Shown here: positions 1 through 15,479 of the stretch, piece after piece
Position numbering within the stretch: the stretch's first letter is position 1
How the letters are laid out: every line of letters starts with the position of its first letter
Origin: Alnus glutinosa
Taxonomy: Eukaryota > Streptophyta > Magnoliopsida > Fagales > Betulaceae
Length of the DNA: 64,000 nt
NCBI RefSeq assembly: GCF_958979055.1
Contig: NC_084891.1
Span: forward strand, 387,001 to 451,000
Reading direction: 5' to 3'
Notes under the pieces: model-generated
The model's input: the letters and a program-made list of their open reading frames with translations, nothing else
Databases searched by the model: none
Told to the model about the DNA's origin: nothing
Made by a program: the position numbers and the translations under genes

Positions 1-1502
1 AATATAAGAGAGAGAGAGAGAAGTATTAAAGAAAGAAGGGACGTGTTGTTGGACTTTCTGAGTAAACAGAGTGTATCCAGTGTGAAGGAAGAAATATATA
101 TATATATATATATTCCGCGGGAATTTTCTTTTATTTTTTTTTAATTAACTGTCTCCAAGAAAATGCATTATTTAATTAATTAATTATATATATATATATA
201 TATATATTTTGTGCTATTTGTTGTTTTTTACTTTTTTTTTGGGGTCTTTACCAAAAGGAAAAGCTTGGGCTGGGTGCATTATTAGAATATTATCACTTTT
301 CTTTTTTACTTTTTTGCAATTATCCCTTGACCAAAAGAGGATAAGTACAATATTACTTATCACCGGACGAACCGGTCGTGACTGACTGGGGAGAAGAGTT
401 GATCAACAGATACTTAAAAAGGAAAGAAAGTTTGGGCGGTGCCCCCTCCTCCTCTTCCTCTCTCCTCATTTCTGTTATCTACTACTTTATCTTTGATTTT
501 GTGTTCAATATATAGATCCCTTTTGAAATTGATTGTTATTAAATGTGGATAGGTTTAAGCAAAACGGTTTGGATTGAAGTCTCAGTTATTAAATAATTGA
601 ATAATATGGCTTTTCGTTTAAAATTTAAATAAGCGGTGAAGTTTGCAAGATAATTTTAGCCTTTACCATTTCACCTATTTATTTGAACCACATATAAAAT
701 CTCTAATTATTTCAGAATTTTAAGCAAGCCAAATCCTTAGGATAATACAGTTTTTATTACAATTATAATAAATAAAAAAAATTGTAATATTTATAACAAT
801 AGTCTCAATTTAACCAATCTAATCAAATTTGAAGAAAAAAAAAGAATTTACTATAGGTTTAATTAGTGGTGAGTAAAAACTGGTCTGATAATTTTTGGGT
901 TAAAAGAAATATTTAGTTTATTTATTTTTGTGAAGAATGATTTTAATCGATTGATAATTTGACAGTGACCTATACAATTGGGAATATTGAAGAAGTTCAA
1001 AAGCGAGTGTTGAATAAGATTGGCTATCTAGCCTGTCTTGGCTGGCACATCATGGCAACGTTGTCTCTTTTTCTAGCCCTCTCTGTCTTTTGTACGTAGT
1101 TGTCTCCCGCTTTCGCCTGTACTTCCTCGAACCTTCTGGATTTTTCATTTTTTTTATTTATTTATTTATAAAAATGGTAAGTTTTCCTATTTATTTTTAA
1201 GTTAATTTTTTAAAGCTTTTGTTTTGTGTAAAAAAAACAGCCTTGGAATTTCTCGGTCAATGGCCACCGTTCATGATGGGAGGAACTCATTTTATCTTAT
1301 AGAGATGCCCCCTTAAACAGAATTAGAATCATAATTTCTGGTTTGTATGTGTCTGACAATGAATATCAACTTTGTTTTCCCTTCTAGCTAGATAATGAAT
1401 ATTTTAGTGACATAGAAAATTGAAGCATTGTGAGTGGAGATTGCATGCGTTGTTCAATGAAAGAAATCCATAACTACTTGCAATTATCAATTATAATTAT
1501 TT
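1..1502. other. AT-rich non-coding sequence, no gene recognised
   Basis: No open frame here resembles a protein. There are short (TA)n tracts near 93-113 and 184-207. A CT-rich patch at 440-475 follows a TTAAAAAGG sequence and could belong to the promoter or leader of a gene, but no coding exon follows that I can recognise. A weak imperfect fold-back spans about 556-740 and may be an old MITE. Confidence 0.5.
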
Positions 1503-1890
1503 TTAAGGTTAGATACATATTTGCCCCATGTGCTTTACGACCTTTATTTTTTGCCTCTTCAGTTTCACTTTTTATCAATTTTGGTACCTGTGGCATATGA
1601 AAAGACGGAAATGGTACCTCCGTCTGATTTCCCGTCTAAAACTAACGTCCACCCACGACATTTTCTGTCATGTTGTTGAAAACGATGTGTAAAGAATTGG
1701 GTTCTGGGCTTCAAATTTTTTTAGGTACCCAATGACGTGGATAGACGTTAGTTTTGGACGGAAAATCAGACGAAGGTACCATTTTCGTCTTTTCATATAC
1801 CACATGTACCAAATTTAATAAAAAGTAAAACTGAAGAGGCAAAAAATAAAAGTCGTTAAACACAAGAGACAAATATGTATTTAACCCTTA
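1503..1890. mobile_element. MITE-like fold-back element with about 150-bp inverted arms
   Basis: The left arm (GGTTAGATACATATTTG from 1507) pairs with the reverse complement of the right arm (GGTTAAATACATATTTG, 1870-1886). Pairing continues with few mismatches for roughly 150 bp on each side, through matching TTTTTTGCCTCTTCAG and AAAACTAACGT blocks. There is no coding capacity. The shape is that of a non-autonomous DNA element. I could not find a convincing target-site duplication, so the superfamily is open. Confidence 0.7.
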
Positions 1891-5344
<3,454 letters not shown>

Positions 5345-5584
5345 TGTTAGGGAATAATCCCGATTCTGCCTAATGGGCCAGAATCTTGGCCCATTAAGAC
5401 CAACATCAAATTGCCGAAGTTGTCATGTCCAGAGTCGGTAATTTGCCGACTCTGTATACAAATCAGGGACGGTTAAAAACTGACCTTATGGCGACCATGA
5501 AGGATATCCCACGATCACACGATAACTATTATTATAGAAGGTGCCCCCACGATCTAGAGCCGGTTGAGAACCTGTGACGACCCG

Positions 5585-5618
<34 letters not shown>

Positions 5619-8600
5619 GTAAAACGAGTCATCGCAGTGGCACGACTACGTGTCGCTCAGCCAACATATGGCACATGCCCCATAACATGTACCTGATAAT
5701 CAGAGTATAACATACATCTATCTATGCAGCGGAAAACATAAATCTGAATAGCGGAAATTACAACTTATACATCTATTATAAGTTAATTATAACAAAGAGC
5801 CATTTAACATCTATATGCTTAAGTCTTATTAACACAATAACAATAATGGCTTAACAAAGAATAAGTGACACAAACGTCACAAGCCATACCAAACCTATAA
5901 AATAGTGGACAACCCGTGATCCGACAATTACAACTGTCGCGGTGAGCTTCAGTCATAATATCCCAAGCACACTGCTACCGACCCATCGACTATACCGTAG
6001 TACCTGCAGCCAAAGAAACACCATCTACACGGTTGTGGTGGTATCCACATCCGCATAGGTGAAATAGTGAGTTCACCGCCTTAGTATACCTCATACTAAG
6101 ACCTCAGTGGTATAAGACTAACTGAGTTTTCACAAAGAACCAACCTCTATTTATTTTTAGTCGTGCGAGCACTATATTAGCCACAATTTACCAACAGCTA
6201 ATGCAGCAAACACCGACTATTTAGAAAACATTTAAAACATACTATATAGCTGTGAAAACATGTAGAAGTTCCAGACATCCCTCCTTGGAAGTTTCTACAT
6301 ATAGACCCATCTATAATAATACTTTTCACCGGTCGCTTGGACATATGTGCACACGATCACTCCATCACAGATATCACGTATACACATAAGTCTTCAGCAA
6401 AGAACATGGCATCTTACTTTTCCGTACTAGGATAACATCCTTCAACAAAACACTCGCAACACCATCTCTAATCGTATTCCAGCTTCGTGCCTTGACGTCA
6501 GTAGATCATGAGAGCACTAGAGTTAAACTCAATCATGCTAACACGTCTTTCCTGAAGAACAAGAACAGTCAACCTTCCTACTCATAGACATGCCATTACT
6601 CGCGCCTGGGCAATCATGTATCCATGTACTTTCAAGTTCAATGTATGCTATTAACACATGACTATCCGATAGAAATATACATAAGCGCTTTTCATTTAAG
6701 ACACTTATGCATACCAACACGTCTAGTAAAATCTACTCATAACATAAAAACATCACTCATTAAACAATGCTATACATGATATGCATGACTGGGTCTACTG
6801 GGGCTTCGGTCCCCCACGATGCTGATAACTGTGTATCCTGTTCCTTTACTGATGTACTACTGTTGATGTATGCTCTATACTACATGCTCAATGTTCCGTG
6901 CTTGACCAGTATATATTTCACTACTGTATCATGCTCAAATCATGCAGTTGTTAAATCACGTCCTCTCAAAACAAAACAAATCCAGCATTTAATCCAACAC
7001 TTTGAAATCATTCAAAACTTAGTTTCTTTATCAAATTTACGCAGTTTCAACATGACATGTTCTCAAACAATTTGCATAATTTAAATCTCAACCGCAGAAC
7101 TTAACACTTTAAATCTATTCAATACTTTTCACTCATACACCATCTCTTTAACATCATCATTGATATAGTTTAAACATAATCGAAACTAAACAAATCATCT
7201 CAAAGCATATACATTTCATCATATGGTTGGTTCGGTTTCATAAACAATATATATATTTTTATCAATCCAATACATATAAAAATATATATTTTCTCAGTGA
7301 GTGGAATACCCACCTTGGCTGCATTGGACTCCAACTCGAACACTCCTTGGACTCTAGTCACTTGGACTCTACATTGGAGAACCAATTAAAGTCTCCAATC
7401 CGAACATGATCCTGCAAACATTGGTATCGTTAGACTACACTATTGAATCCCATACTCTATAACATCCTAACTACCCGCGTGCTCACACGTCACGTCACTC
7501 GCTTCTAAACTATCTAGATATCTTAAACTATTATTAGGTTATCATTTAGACTAGGTTCTTATTTTATTCCACTTATCATCTCTATGACACATTTACTATC
7601 TTGTTTGACTACTTATTATTATTATTATTATTAAATCACACTATCATTGTTAATGCTTTTATAGCTTCTTACTCACCTACATATATATATATATATATAC
7701 ATATACATGAATGTATACGATGCTTAAACCCTATCCAATGATACACTAAAATGCTTAGTGTACATGAATAGGTGGATTAGTTACTTAGTTACCTACTTAT
7801 CATTATTAACAATTAAGTCTTATAGTTGGTCTATCCATTTAAGCAAATTAAGTGTATTTGGTCCATACACACATACATATACACATATATGTACAGGATG
7901 CTTATCAAGCTAAGCATTATACCTGGAATCAATTTGTTATTAGTTCACAACTCATATCAATTTTATTACATCCATTTCGATGTCTAAATTGTTATCTATG
8001 TTTACTTGACTTACTTATTGATTCTTGTATTTCTTTTATAGATATCTATTTATATATTTCACTTTATCTCTTTTATTCTTTTCTTTAACTATTTCCTTTT
8101 CATTTTATTCTATTAAGCCTTACAACGTATTTTCCATCTCGACCATATTTGCTATTTGCATAAAGGATCTAAATGCATTAGATTCACACTCTTCAGTTCC
8201 CCTCTACAAACAAAACCTAACCAAGCAACCACCAAGTAAAGTAAACTATCCCCATTAATAACCAATTGGGCATGGCCATAAAAAGCTATCAAAATCATAA
8301 CAATTATAATCATTCAACCACCATTTACTCTCAACATTCCATATACCTCTTAATCCAATTTTCACTAAAGCCTAATATCTATTCATCACTCTCCAATGAA
8401 AATCCACTCTCGACATCCTACATGGGAACTAAAATCTTATTACATACTATAACACAATTCTATTACATAAATTGCCATGCTTCCATCACTAAAGTATTAA
8501 ACCTAGATTTCACCTTATGAGAATCCAACAAGAGTTGGTTCTACCAAAACATCCATCAAATTAAAATGTCAAACCACATCAAAACTCAACTTCTTCCTCA

Positions 8601-10031
8601 TTGGTCTCATGATCACAATATTTCTCCAATTTAACACAATAATTATCTAGCCAATTCACAACACAACACACCACAAATCCAAATACATACGTTCAACCAT
8701 CCTCTTCAAAATCACAGCCCAAAACCCATAGTTGAAACACTAAAATACAGCAACCCATAATCAGCCTACACACACACACGGCCAACCACAGTAGATACAC
8801 CAACACTAACCAGCCAAACAGTAGAGAAACCCCAAATAAAATCATGAAACCCTAATTTCAAAAATGAACAAATTAATCTACAAAATTAGCAACTAGGAAT
8901 TAACAAGAAATTACCTAGAGGATTTTCCTAGAAAATCCACCGGAAATCGCTACTGGACTGCCGGAAAACTCGCCGTAAAATCACTCTTGAAGGACCGGGT
9001 CTTCCACACGGTTCAGCGGGTCACGGGTCACGAGTTTTGGGTTGCACGAGTTTCGCACACATGCGGGTCACGACTCGCCGGAAACCGCTACTGGGACCGC
9101 CGGGAATCACCACTGGAAGTCGCCGGAAAACGCCCTTAGAGAACCGGGTTTTCTGGATCTTCGGGTCGCGGGTCACTGGGTTGCGGGTCTGAAGGGTTCT
9201 GGGTTGCGGGTCTCACGGGTCTTCACCGGAAATCCACTGGAACCGCCGGTTTTTCGGTTCAGGCCACCGTCTACAGAGGGTCGGGTCCCCTGGGTTTCGA
9301 GTCTCCCCTCACGGATCCACCGGATCCTCTCTCCCCCGATCTCGTCTCTCTCTCGACATCTCTCAGCTCTCACATCTCTCGGTCTCATCTCTCTGTCTCT
9401 CCACTCTCTCAATCTCCCCTGAATCTCTCTCGGCCTCTCATCTCTATCTCGATCTCTCTGTGGGTCGCTCGGCAGAAGAAAGAAGAAGAAGAAATGAAGA
9501 AGAGAGAAGAAAGGGAGAAGAAGAGAAGAAGCAGTCGTGGACTGCTGTCCACCGTGAAGAAAAAGAAGAAAAAGAAAAGAAAGAAAAGAAAAGGAAAAGA
9601 AAATGGGTAAGGGAGAAAAAAAAGAGGAAAATTACTAAAATGCCCATCAACTTTAATTCTTTTATTTGTTAATTATATAAACATAATTTATAACTGGTAA
9701 ATCTCCTATTTATTTTCTTGGTCTTCACAGAACCGACTCTGCAATAGTCGTGGAGCACAAACCACGACTCCACGATTTCAAGCCCGTTAAAGACAGACTT
9801 GACAACGATCGTGGAGCATATACGACAATCCCACGATCCGAGTAGTTGACAAACGCTCTGGATCTGGCACGTGGTCCAATAAAAAAATCGGACCACTCTC
9901 AACATTCCATATATTAATACCTCACAACTAGACATGTATTTTTCGGATTGCTCATTTTGATTGAGAGTGATATACACTTAAGATAATACTGATAAAAATA
10001 GCGGAGCGAGATTGTCGAATTCCCCCTGACA
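5345..10031. mobile_element. Fossil LTR (about 525 bp) split by a nested LTR
   Basis: The two parts, 5345-5572 and 9735-10031, together look like one LTR. The left end is TGTTAGGG and the right end is CCCCTGACA, so the ends are near-complementary with TG...CA termini. The flanks are AAGCT on the left and TAGCT on the right, a 4-of-5 match for a target-site duplication. The right part has a TATATTA-like box followed by an A-rich stretch, as expected for R-U5. No internal coding domain is attached. This is an old solo LTR by appearance; the lineage is not assigned. Confidence 0.5.
5573..9729. mobile_element. Nested fossil solo LTR, 4.16 kb, probably Ty3/Gypsy-like
   Basis: The ends are TGTGACGACC and TCTTCACA, giving a TGTGA/TCACA terminal inverted repeat. 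The element is flanked on both sides by GAACC (5568-5572 and 9730-9734), a perfect 5-bp target-site duplication. Nothing resembling gag or pol lies inside. The right third holds a GC-rich CCGG-containing stretch and then a CT-rich stretch (about 9300-9470). The LTR at 60808-63154 shares the TGTRAC start, the CTCAGTRA motif and the CT-rich end, so the two are probably of one broad class. A long-LTR lineage such as Tat/Ogre is a guess. It is younger than the LTR it sits in. Confidence 0.75.
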
Positions 10032-10196
10032 TAGCTTTGTCTTATGCAGGACGGTGGCAATAGGATCTTCGGGTTCAACAACCACCATATCAGAATATGT
10101 TCTATCAAAGCTGTACTACTCTTAACAAGACTTTTTTTTTCTTTAAAAAAAATGATCAAATCTTATGAAATTAAGTATAATGTGTCTTGTGTATAT

Positions 10197-12060
10197 TTTT
10201 GGAACACGTGGCTGAAAGAAATCATTACTTAATCATCCAAAAATGGAGGTGGAAAAAATTTGTAGCGAAGGCGGTGCCACCTGGCACCAGTGGAGGCTTG
10301 TGTTGCACTCAAATTATCAAAAAGTGGAGGAGGTGCATGCGTGTCTCTTAATTTTGTGGTGCTGACTTTGCGAGGCTTGCTACACAGGGACGCTCATTCG
10401 TTGCCCTGTGAGCCTTTTATTATAAAAAAATAATTTTTTATTAAAAAGTAGAATTTGATGTCATTTTTTATTAAAAAGTAGGCTTTGATGGGGACGGATG
10501 AGTGTCTCCCATCAAGCATTTCTCCTGACTTTGGTGCGTTGATCCCAAAACACCATAAATGGGTTTTCTGTTGGCTCCACCCACCTTTGGCCGATCACAA
10601 TTTTATAATTATTTGTTTAAATTTAAAAATATTTTGGTAAGTGATTATGAGAAATCACTTGTAATATTCATTTGTCAAAATAAAAATTGAGTTATCAAAC
10701 TACTTATTCGATCCCAAAACACCATAAATGGCCGGGTTTTCTATTGGCTCAACCTGTTTTAGTAAATCAAGATTTTCTAAAATTATTTGTTTGAATTTGA
10801 GATAACTCCGGTAAGTGATTTTGAGAAACTATTTATGAGATCTACTTGACCAAATAAAAATTGAATTATCAAATATACTTATCCGATCATATAGGTCTTT
10901 TAAATGGTTTCTCATAATTACGTACCTAAATTTTTTTTATATTCAAACAAATAATTATAAACGATTTTAATATTTATCTTAAATAGGCTTGGCAATTTGA
11001 GTTTACGGGCCGGGTTCGTGTCAACTCGGCTGACCCGATTATGCAAACGAGTCCAACACGAACCCGACCCCGATCAATAATCGGGTTGGAACTTGTGACC
11101 CAAACACGACCCGATTAAATAATCGGGTAACCCGAACACGACCCAATAGATGCGATTACTTAACGGGTCGTATCAACCCGACATGACCCGATTTATTTGA
11201 AAGAATTTTTTGAATGCTGTTTTATAATTTTTTGAAGCTATTCATTCTGATTTGTAGATCTACACTAGGCTTACAGTCAAAAAGGGGGAAATCTCACTCT
11301 CTCAGTATAAAAGGCATGTCTTACACAGTTACGCACCATTTTCTGCTCCTCGTCTTCTGGGCTTCATTCTCTTGGTTTGAAAAAGAACAAGTGGCGGAGT
11401 CATCGCCTACTTCGGGAATATCTGCAAAATCCGACGCAGAAATAGAAGAGATGTTGGATCGAATGGTGAAGTGGTGAATGAGTGAAGCTATGAAGGGCAC
11501 TGATTCACTGAAGTCTGAAGATTGAAGGCAGAAATGACTCATGTGAGAGACTGTAAGTAAGAAAGAGTGAAAGTGATGAAAAGTTGAAAACTGAAAAGGG
11601 CGTGCGGCTAGGTTCTCCACTTCTCCATTTACTAATTCACTTTCCCTTTTTGTTTAAAAAGAAGAAGAAAGAAGCAAGAATCGTGTCATAATCGTGTTCG
11701 CGTGTCAACCTGCAGGTTGTACTGCGAAACACGATTATAAACGGGTTATAATCGGGTTGGCCCGATTATGACCCGAACCGGATAATGTTAAACTCAAATC
11801 AAATTTTTTCGTTTCGTGTTTGTATCGAATTCGTGAGTCGTGTCAAAAATTGTAGAGTCTAATCTTAAATGGCATGATTAGGTGATTTGTTTATTTTTTA
11901 AAACCCATTTACGGTGTTTTGGGATCAACACAGCATTCACCGCAACAAAAGAGACACGCATGCATCTCCTCCACTTTTTGATAGTTTGAGTGCAACACAA
12001 GCCTCCACTGGTGTCGCTTTCAGCACAATTTTGGATTCTTTCGGCACGTGTTCCAAAGAT
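10197..12060. mobile_element. Fold-back DNA element interrupted by a hAT insertion
   Basis: The left arm (10199-10565) and right arm (11893-12060) are inverted copies. Shared blocks include GGAACACGTG, GTGGAGGCTTGTGTTGCACT, AAAAAGTGGAGGA, GCATGCGTGTCTCTT and TTGATCCCAAAACACC. The left arm also holds two diverged direct repeats (about 10540-10690 and 10705-10885). No transposase is visible. Related single arms lie at 12600-12720 and 24056-24250, where each duplicated gene block begins. The outer termini are not sharply defined. Confidence 0.65.
10984..11861. mobile_element. Non-autonomous hAT transposon, 878 bp, with 8-bp TSD
   Basis: The ends are TAGGCTTGGCAATTT on the left and the complement of TAGACTCTACAATTT on the right. 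Both are preceded or followed by ATCTTAAA (10976-10983 and 11862-11869), a perfect 8-bp target-site duplication as hAT elements make. Subterminal regions (11000-11190 and 11690-11790) are packed with repeats of CCCGA/ACACGACCCG and its complement, a usual feature of plant hAT ends. The middle has an 87-codon open frame (11214-11477) that does not resemble a transposase, so the element depends on a partner elsewhere. It sits inside the fold-back element and is younger than it. Confidence 0.85.
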
Positions 12061-12589
12061 TTACTGTATGTCCTCGGCCATGGACTAAATTTTCTTACTA
12101 TTTTAAAATAATTTGAAAATTAAGACCCGAAAAATACTACGTATTAAAAATACGACATGTTAATAATAAAAAGAAAAAAAAAAGTTTCACAAGGTATTTT
12201 TTTACACTTTATGTTGTATAAAAATTTTGAGCAAAAAACTGTATTTCGATTTAGTAAAAAATAAGCGTTTTTTCAAAAGTGAAGAAAAAATCTTTTGAAA
12301 TGATTTTTTGTTGTTGTTAACATATCATATCTTTAATATGCAGTATTTTTCTAGTCATTTCAATGAAAAAAATGGTTTGATTTCAAATAAATTTGAGAAT
12401 CTCAAATTTCTTGTAGTGAATCCTGATCCCTCGGCCATGGGTGGTTCGGCCACCCAGCTGTAAATTAGATACAAAGTTAATTTACAGTAAATTTATGTGA
12501 AAGCTAGCTAGAGATCGACAGCTAAAAGGGATTAATTGCATCAAAAGATAAGAAAAAATCACATATAATTCCAGGGAAATTTGAACCAA
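12061..12589. other. Non-coding spacer left of the segmental duplication
   Basis: AT-rich, with no recognisable gene. Its right end already contains words found again near 13990-14110 and 25500-25640 (GCTAGCTAGAGATCGACAGCT, GAATTCACG), so fragments of the downstream gene flank are repeated here. Confidence 0.45.
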
Positions 12590-12812
12590 CATTTCTTTGA
12601 ATTCACGTATGAAGGACTGTAATTGTGGTGATCAAGGTGGTACCACCACTACCGGTGGAGGCTCGTGTTGCACTCAAAACCATCAAAAAGTGGAGGACGT
12701 GCATGCGTGTCTCTTTTGTGAGCCTCAAATTTTCTTAATTTTACTCATTTGTTTGTAATAAACCATTGAAAATAGACATGATGGCACATAATTTAACATT
12801 TTTAAATGAATA

Positions 12813-13608
12813 TTGTTGGTAGAGTTTTCGGTTGGGAGAAGTGTCGCTGTCAGATTCAATAGACAAAATATTTGGGAGTGGGAGCACTTTAAATCAGAAA
12901 TATCAGACAATTTTGATACCTAGGATAGCTGCTTATTTATAGGCATGTAGTTCTGATATAGTTTGAGTGCTCTGATTATAATTCCATTAGGAGTCTAATT
13001 CTCAAACCGTGTGGGATTAGGCCTTCTATGTGGAGAGTACTCTGGTTCGAGTATGACTATCCTTTACCTGAGTTCAAACATGTCTCTTATCCAGAGAAAC
13101 CTAGGATAGAGTCCTTCTGCACCTTTTTAGGGATTATGGATCAAATCTTATCCCATAATCTCGGCCGCAATATCCGGATGAAACATTTCAGCATGTTTCA
13201 TCCATATCGCCTCCTGGTAGTCCAAAGAAATTCATTCTCAAGACCAATTGAATATGGTCATTCCGTAAGGGTTCTTCTCGTATTCCCGAGCACAGATGTT
13301 TTGAGATGTTTCAACTCTGCATATCCCCGGTTCTAGGGACTGAGGATATTCATAGATTTTGTAAGGAATCTTTGAGACCCTGATGATCGACTGAATCTTC
13401 GTAGGTCTCTTCGGGTCAGTTAGATTGATTGGATCCAGAGTTCAGTTATAAGCTCACTTGGGCTTTGGGAATGATAATTTCCCCGACTAATATACTTGAT
13501 TACATAATTAATGTTGAAGGGATCAGAATTCAACGGCCTCTATGTTTTCCTTCATATTCTATAGAAGTGGTAGAACAACTGACTTTTATAACATTTTCAA
13601 GATGTACT

Positions 13609-13641
<33 letters not shown>

Positions 13642-14200
13642 CCAAGAAAGATGACATCATATAAAAAAAAAATCTGTTTAAATTAAGATAAGTCCAGTCC
13701 TCTTGAGGCTTCTAGTTGGATCAAATTAACTCCATTCGAGGAAATTAAAGGCATCGTTTTAGAATTGTATTAATATTATGTAAACAATAAAGAAGAATAT
13801 ATAAGAAGTGATCAGAGGTTAGATATTACTGCTGCTTCCGAATCTTACAGTCCACAAAAAATATTGACCCTTTGCTTGTTTTATGTATATGAGAAAGATT
13901 TTGACTTATTATGACTGGCTGAAAATGTTCTTGAGTTGAACATAACAGCTTATGTCTTCCACAAGTAATGATACAAACTTAATTTAATTTACTGTAAATT
14001 TATGTGATAGCTAGCTAGAGATCGACAGCTGAAATGGCCGGATTAATTGCATCAAAAGATAAGTAGAACTCACATAATTCCATGGAAATTAAATTTGAAC
14101 CAACATACATTTCTTGAATTCACGCACGAAGGACTCTATCACTCTAAATAGGATACAAAGGAAGGATACTACATGCATATATATAAAGACTCAACTTAAT
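12813..14200. other. Non-coding flank 3' of the first Gly/Ser gene (copy A)
   Basis: Duplicated at 24340-25700. A 102-codon open frame at 13028-13336 is broken and shortened in the other copy, so it is unlikely to be coding. The stretch 12960-13530 has the texture of an old LTR, but I could not place paired ends. A (TA)n tract lies at about 13613-13640. Confidence 0.4.
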
Positions 14201-14283
14201 TATTTATTCATAGTACTACTAAAAGTGGTGACATTCTTTTGATCATTCCAAATAAAATGATGTGAAATAATAATGTGATAACT

Positions 14284-14530
14284 TCATTTTCCATGCCCGT
14301 TCCCAGACCCTGAGCCATAGCCACGACCTTCACCATAACCAGAACCTTGGCCGGAGCCTTGACCGGAGCCACTGCCTCTTCCATAACCCTCACCGTATCC
14401 AGAACCCGAACCTGATCCTTGATTGCCTCCTGATCCTGATCTTGATCCGGCTCTAGACCCAGCATATGAACCTGCTTCTGACCCTGCACTAGAGCTTGAC
14501 CCAGAACCTGATCCTGAGGCAGAAGCTGAA

Positions 14531-14567
<37 letters not shown>

Positions 14568-14599
14568 CCGAGACCGAGCCCGAACCAGAACCCGAGCCT

Positions 14600-14640
<41 letters not shown>

Positions 14641-14811
14641 TGCACCACTTCCACCTCCTAGTCCTAGTCCTAGTCCAATGCCTATCCCAGCACCAATACC
14701 AATCCCACCAAGGTCCAATCCCAGGTCCTTTCTTGCCACTCGGCTTTCAGACACCACAGCAAATGCTGAAATAAGCAAAGCAAGCAGAGCCAAGGGCTTC
14801 AAACTACCCAT
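14284..14811 (-). CDS. Small secreted Gly/Ser-repeat protein, paralogue 1A (175 aa)
   Basis: A single-exon gene for a predicted cell-wall or apoplastic glycine-rich protein. Residues 1-23 form a hydrophobic signal peptide ([17 protein letters not shown]...SES). Next comes a conserved block, [14 protein letters not shown], then a Gly/Ile/Leu stretch. A long (Ser-Gly)n tract fills roughly residues 55-108. The tail has [14 protein letters not shown] and Tyr-Gly-Glu/Arg repeats and ends in GNGHGK. The start is supported by the signal peptide and by a TATA box 110 bp upstream. It is 23 residues longer than its copy-B twin because of repeat-length change. Proteins of this type are usually annotated as glycine-rich cell-wall structural proteins. 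No biochemical function is known to me, and I infer only secretion. Confidence 0.85.
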
Positions 14812-14917
14812 TGGTTAGCCAAGAAGATAGAAAGGAAGCTTGAATATTGCTAGATTTAGGTGCTAGTAGTAGTGCTAAATGTGTTTGTGTGTGAGAGCCG
14901 CCACTGAACACCCACAG

Positions 14918-14927
14918 CTATTTATAG
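14918..14927 (-). promoter_or_regulatory. TATA box of Gly/Ser gene 1A
   Basis: Read on the minus strand as CTATAAATAG, about 107 bp upstream of the ATG. A leader follows that starts with CACACAAACAC-type sequence and has no upstream ATG that I noticed. The same arrangement is kept in copy B. Confidence 0.7.
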
Positions 14928-15346
14928 TTATATTATCACAGATAGTGAGGCTGGTGAAGGGTGTTAAGTGGTGATTAGCGTGTATATGCAGCGAGAGGAT
15001 AGTGGGGAAACTTGTGGCTTTGCTTTATCATTTGGAACACTGTGATGAGGGACATTTGTCTGCAATCTCTGGTTCAACAAAATTAGTGGATCCATGAAAA
15101 GGCTCATGAGGGTTCATACGTGGAGATCATTCTTTTCGAGTATCAATCAGAGGTTGGGATTAAACATTATTATTATTATTATTCATATAGTATTGGTGCT
15201 GGGTACTTGCGTGGACCCAATATTATTAATTAGGATATATGGCACCGACCCATATGTTCTTATGATCACCCACTCAAGATAGTGGATCCAGTAAGGTTGG
15301 CTCCTAGAAACTCTATCAGAGATATATATGAAATCATTCCTTTCCT

Positions 15347-15382
<36 letters not shown>

Positions 15383-15479
15383 CTGGGTTTAGCATGAAAT
15401 CTCTTCTGCTTAAACATTTTAGACATGCAACATTATTTAGTGCAATATTAGGAATCATATAGGTAGAAGACACTAGAAA

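Noticed and set aside
9042-9672. Several open frames of 68-126 codons
   Set aside because: They lie inside the GC- and CT-rich part of the solo LTR and have only low-complexity composition (Arg/Glu or Ser/Leu).
13028-13336. 102-codon open frame
   Set aside because: The duplicated region at 24575-24912 does not keep the frame, and no domain or start context supports it.
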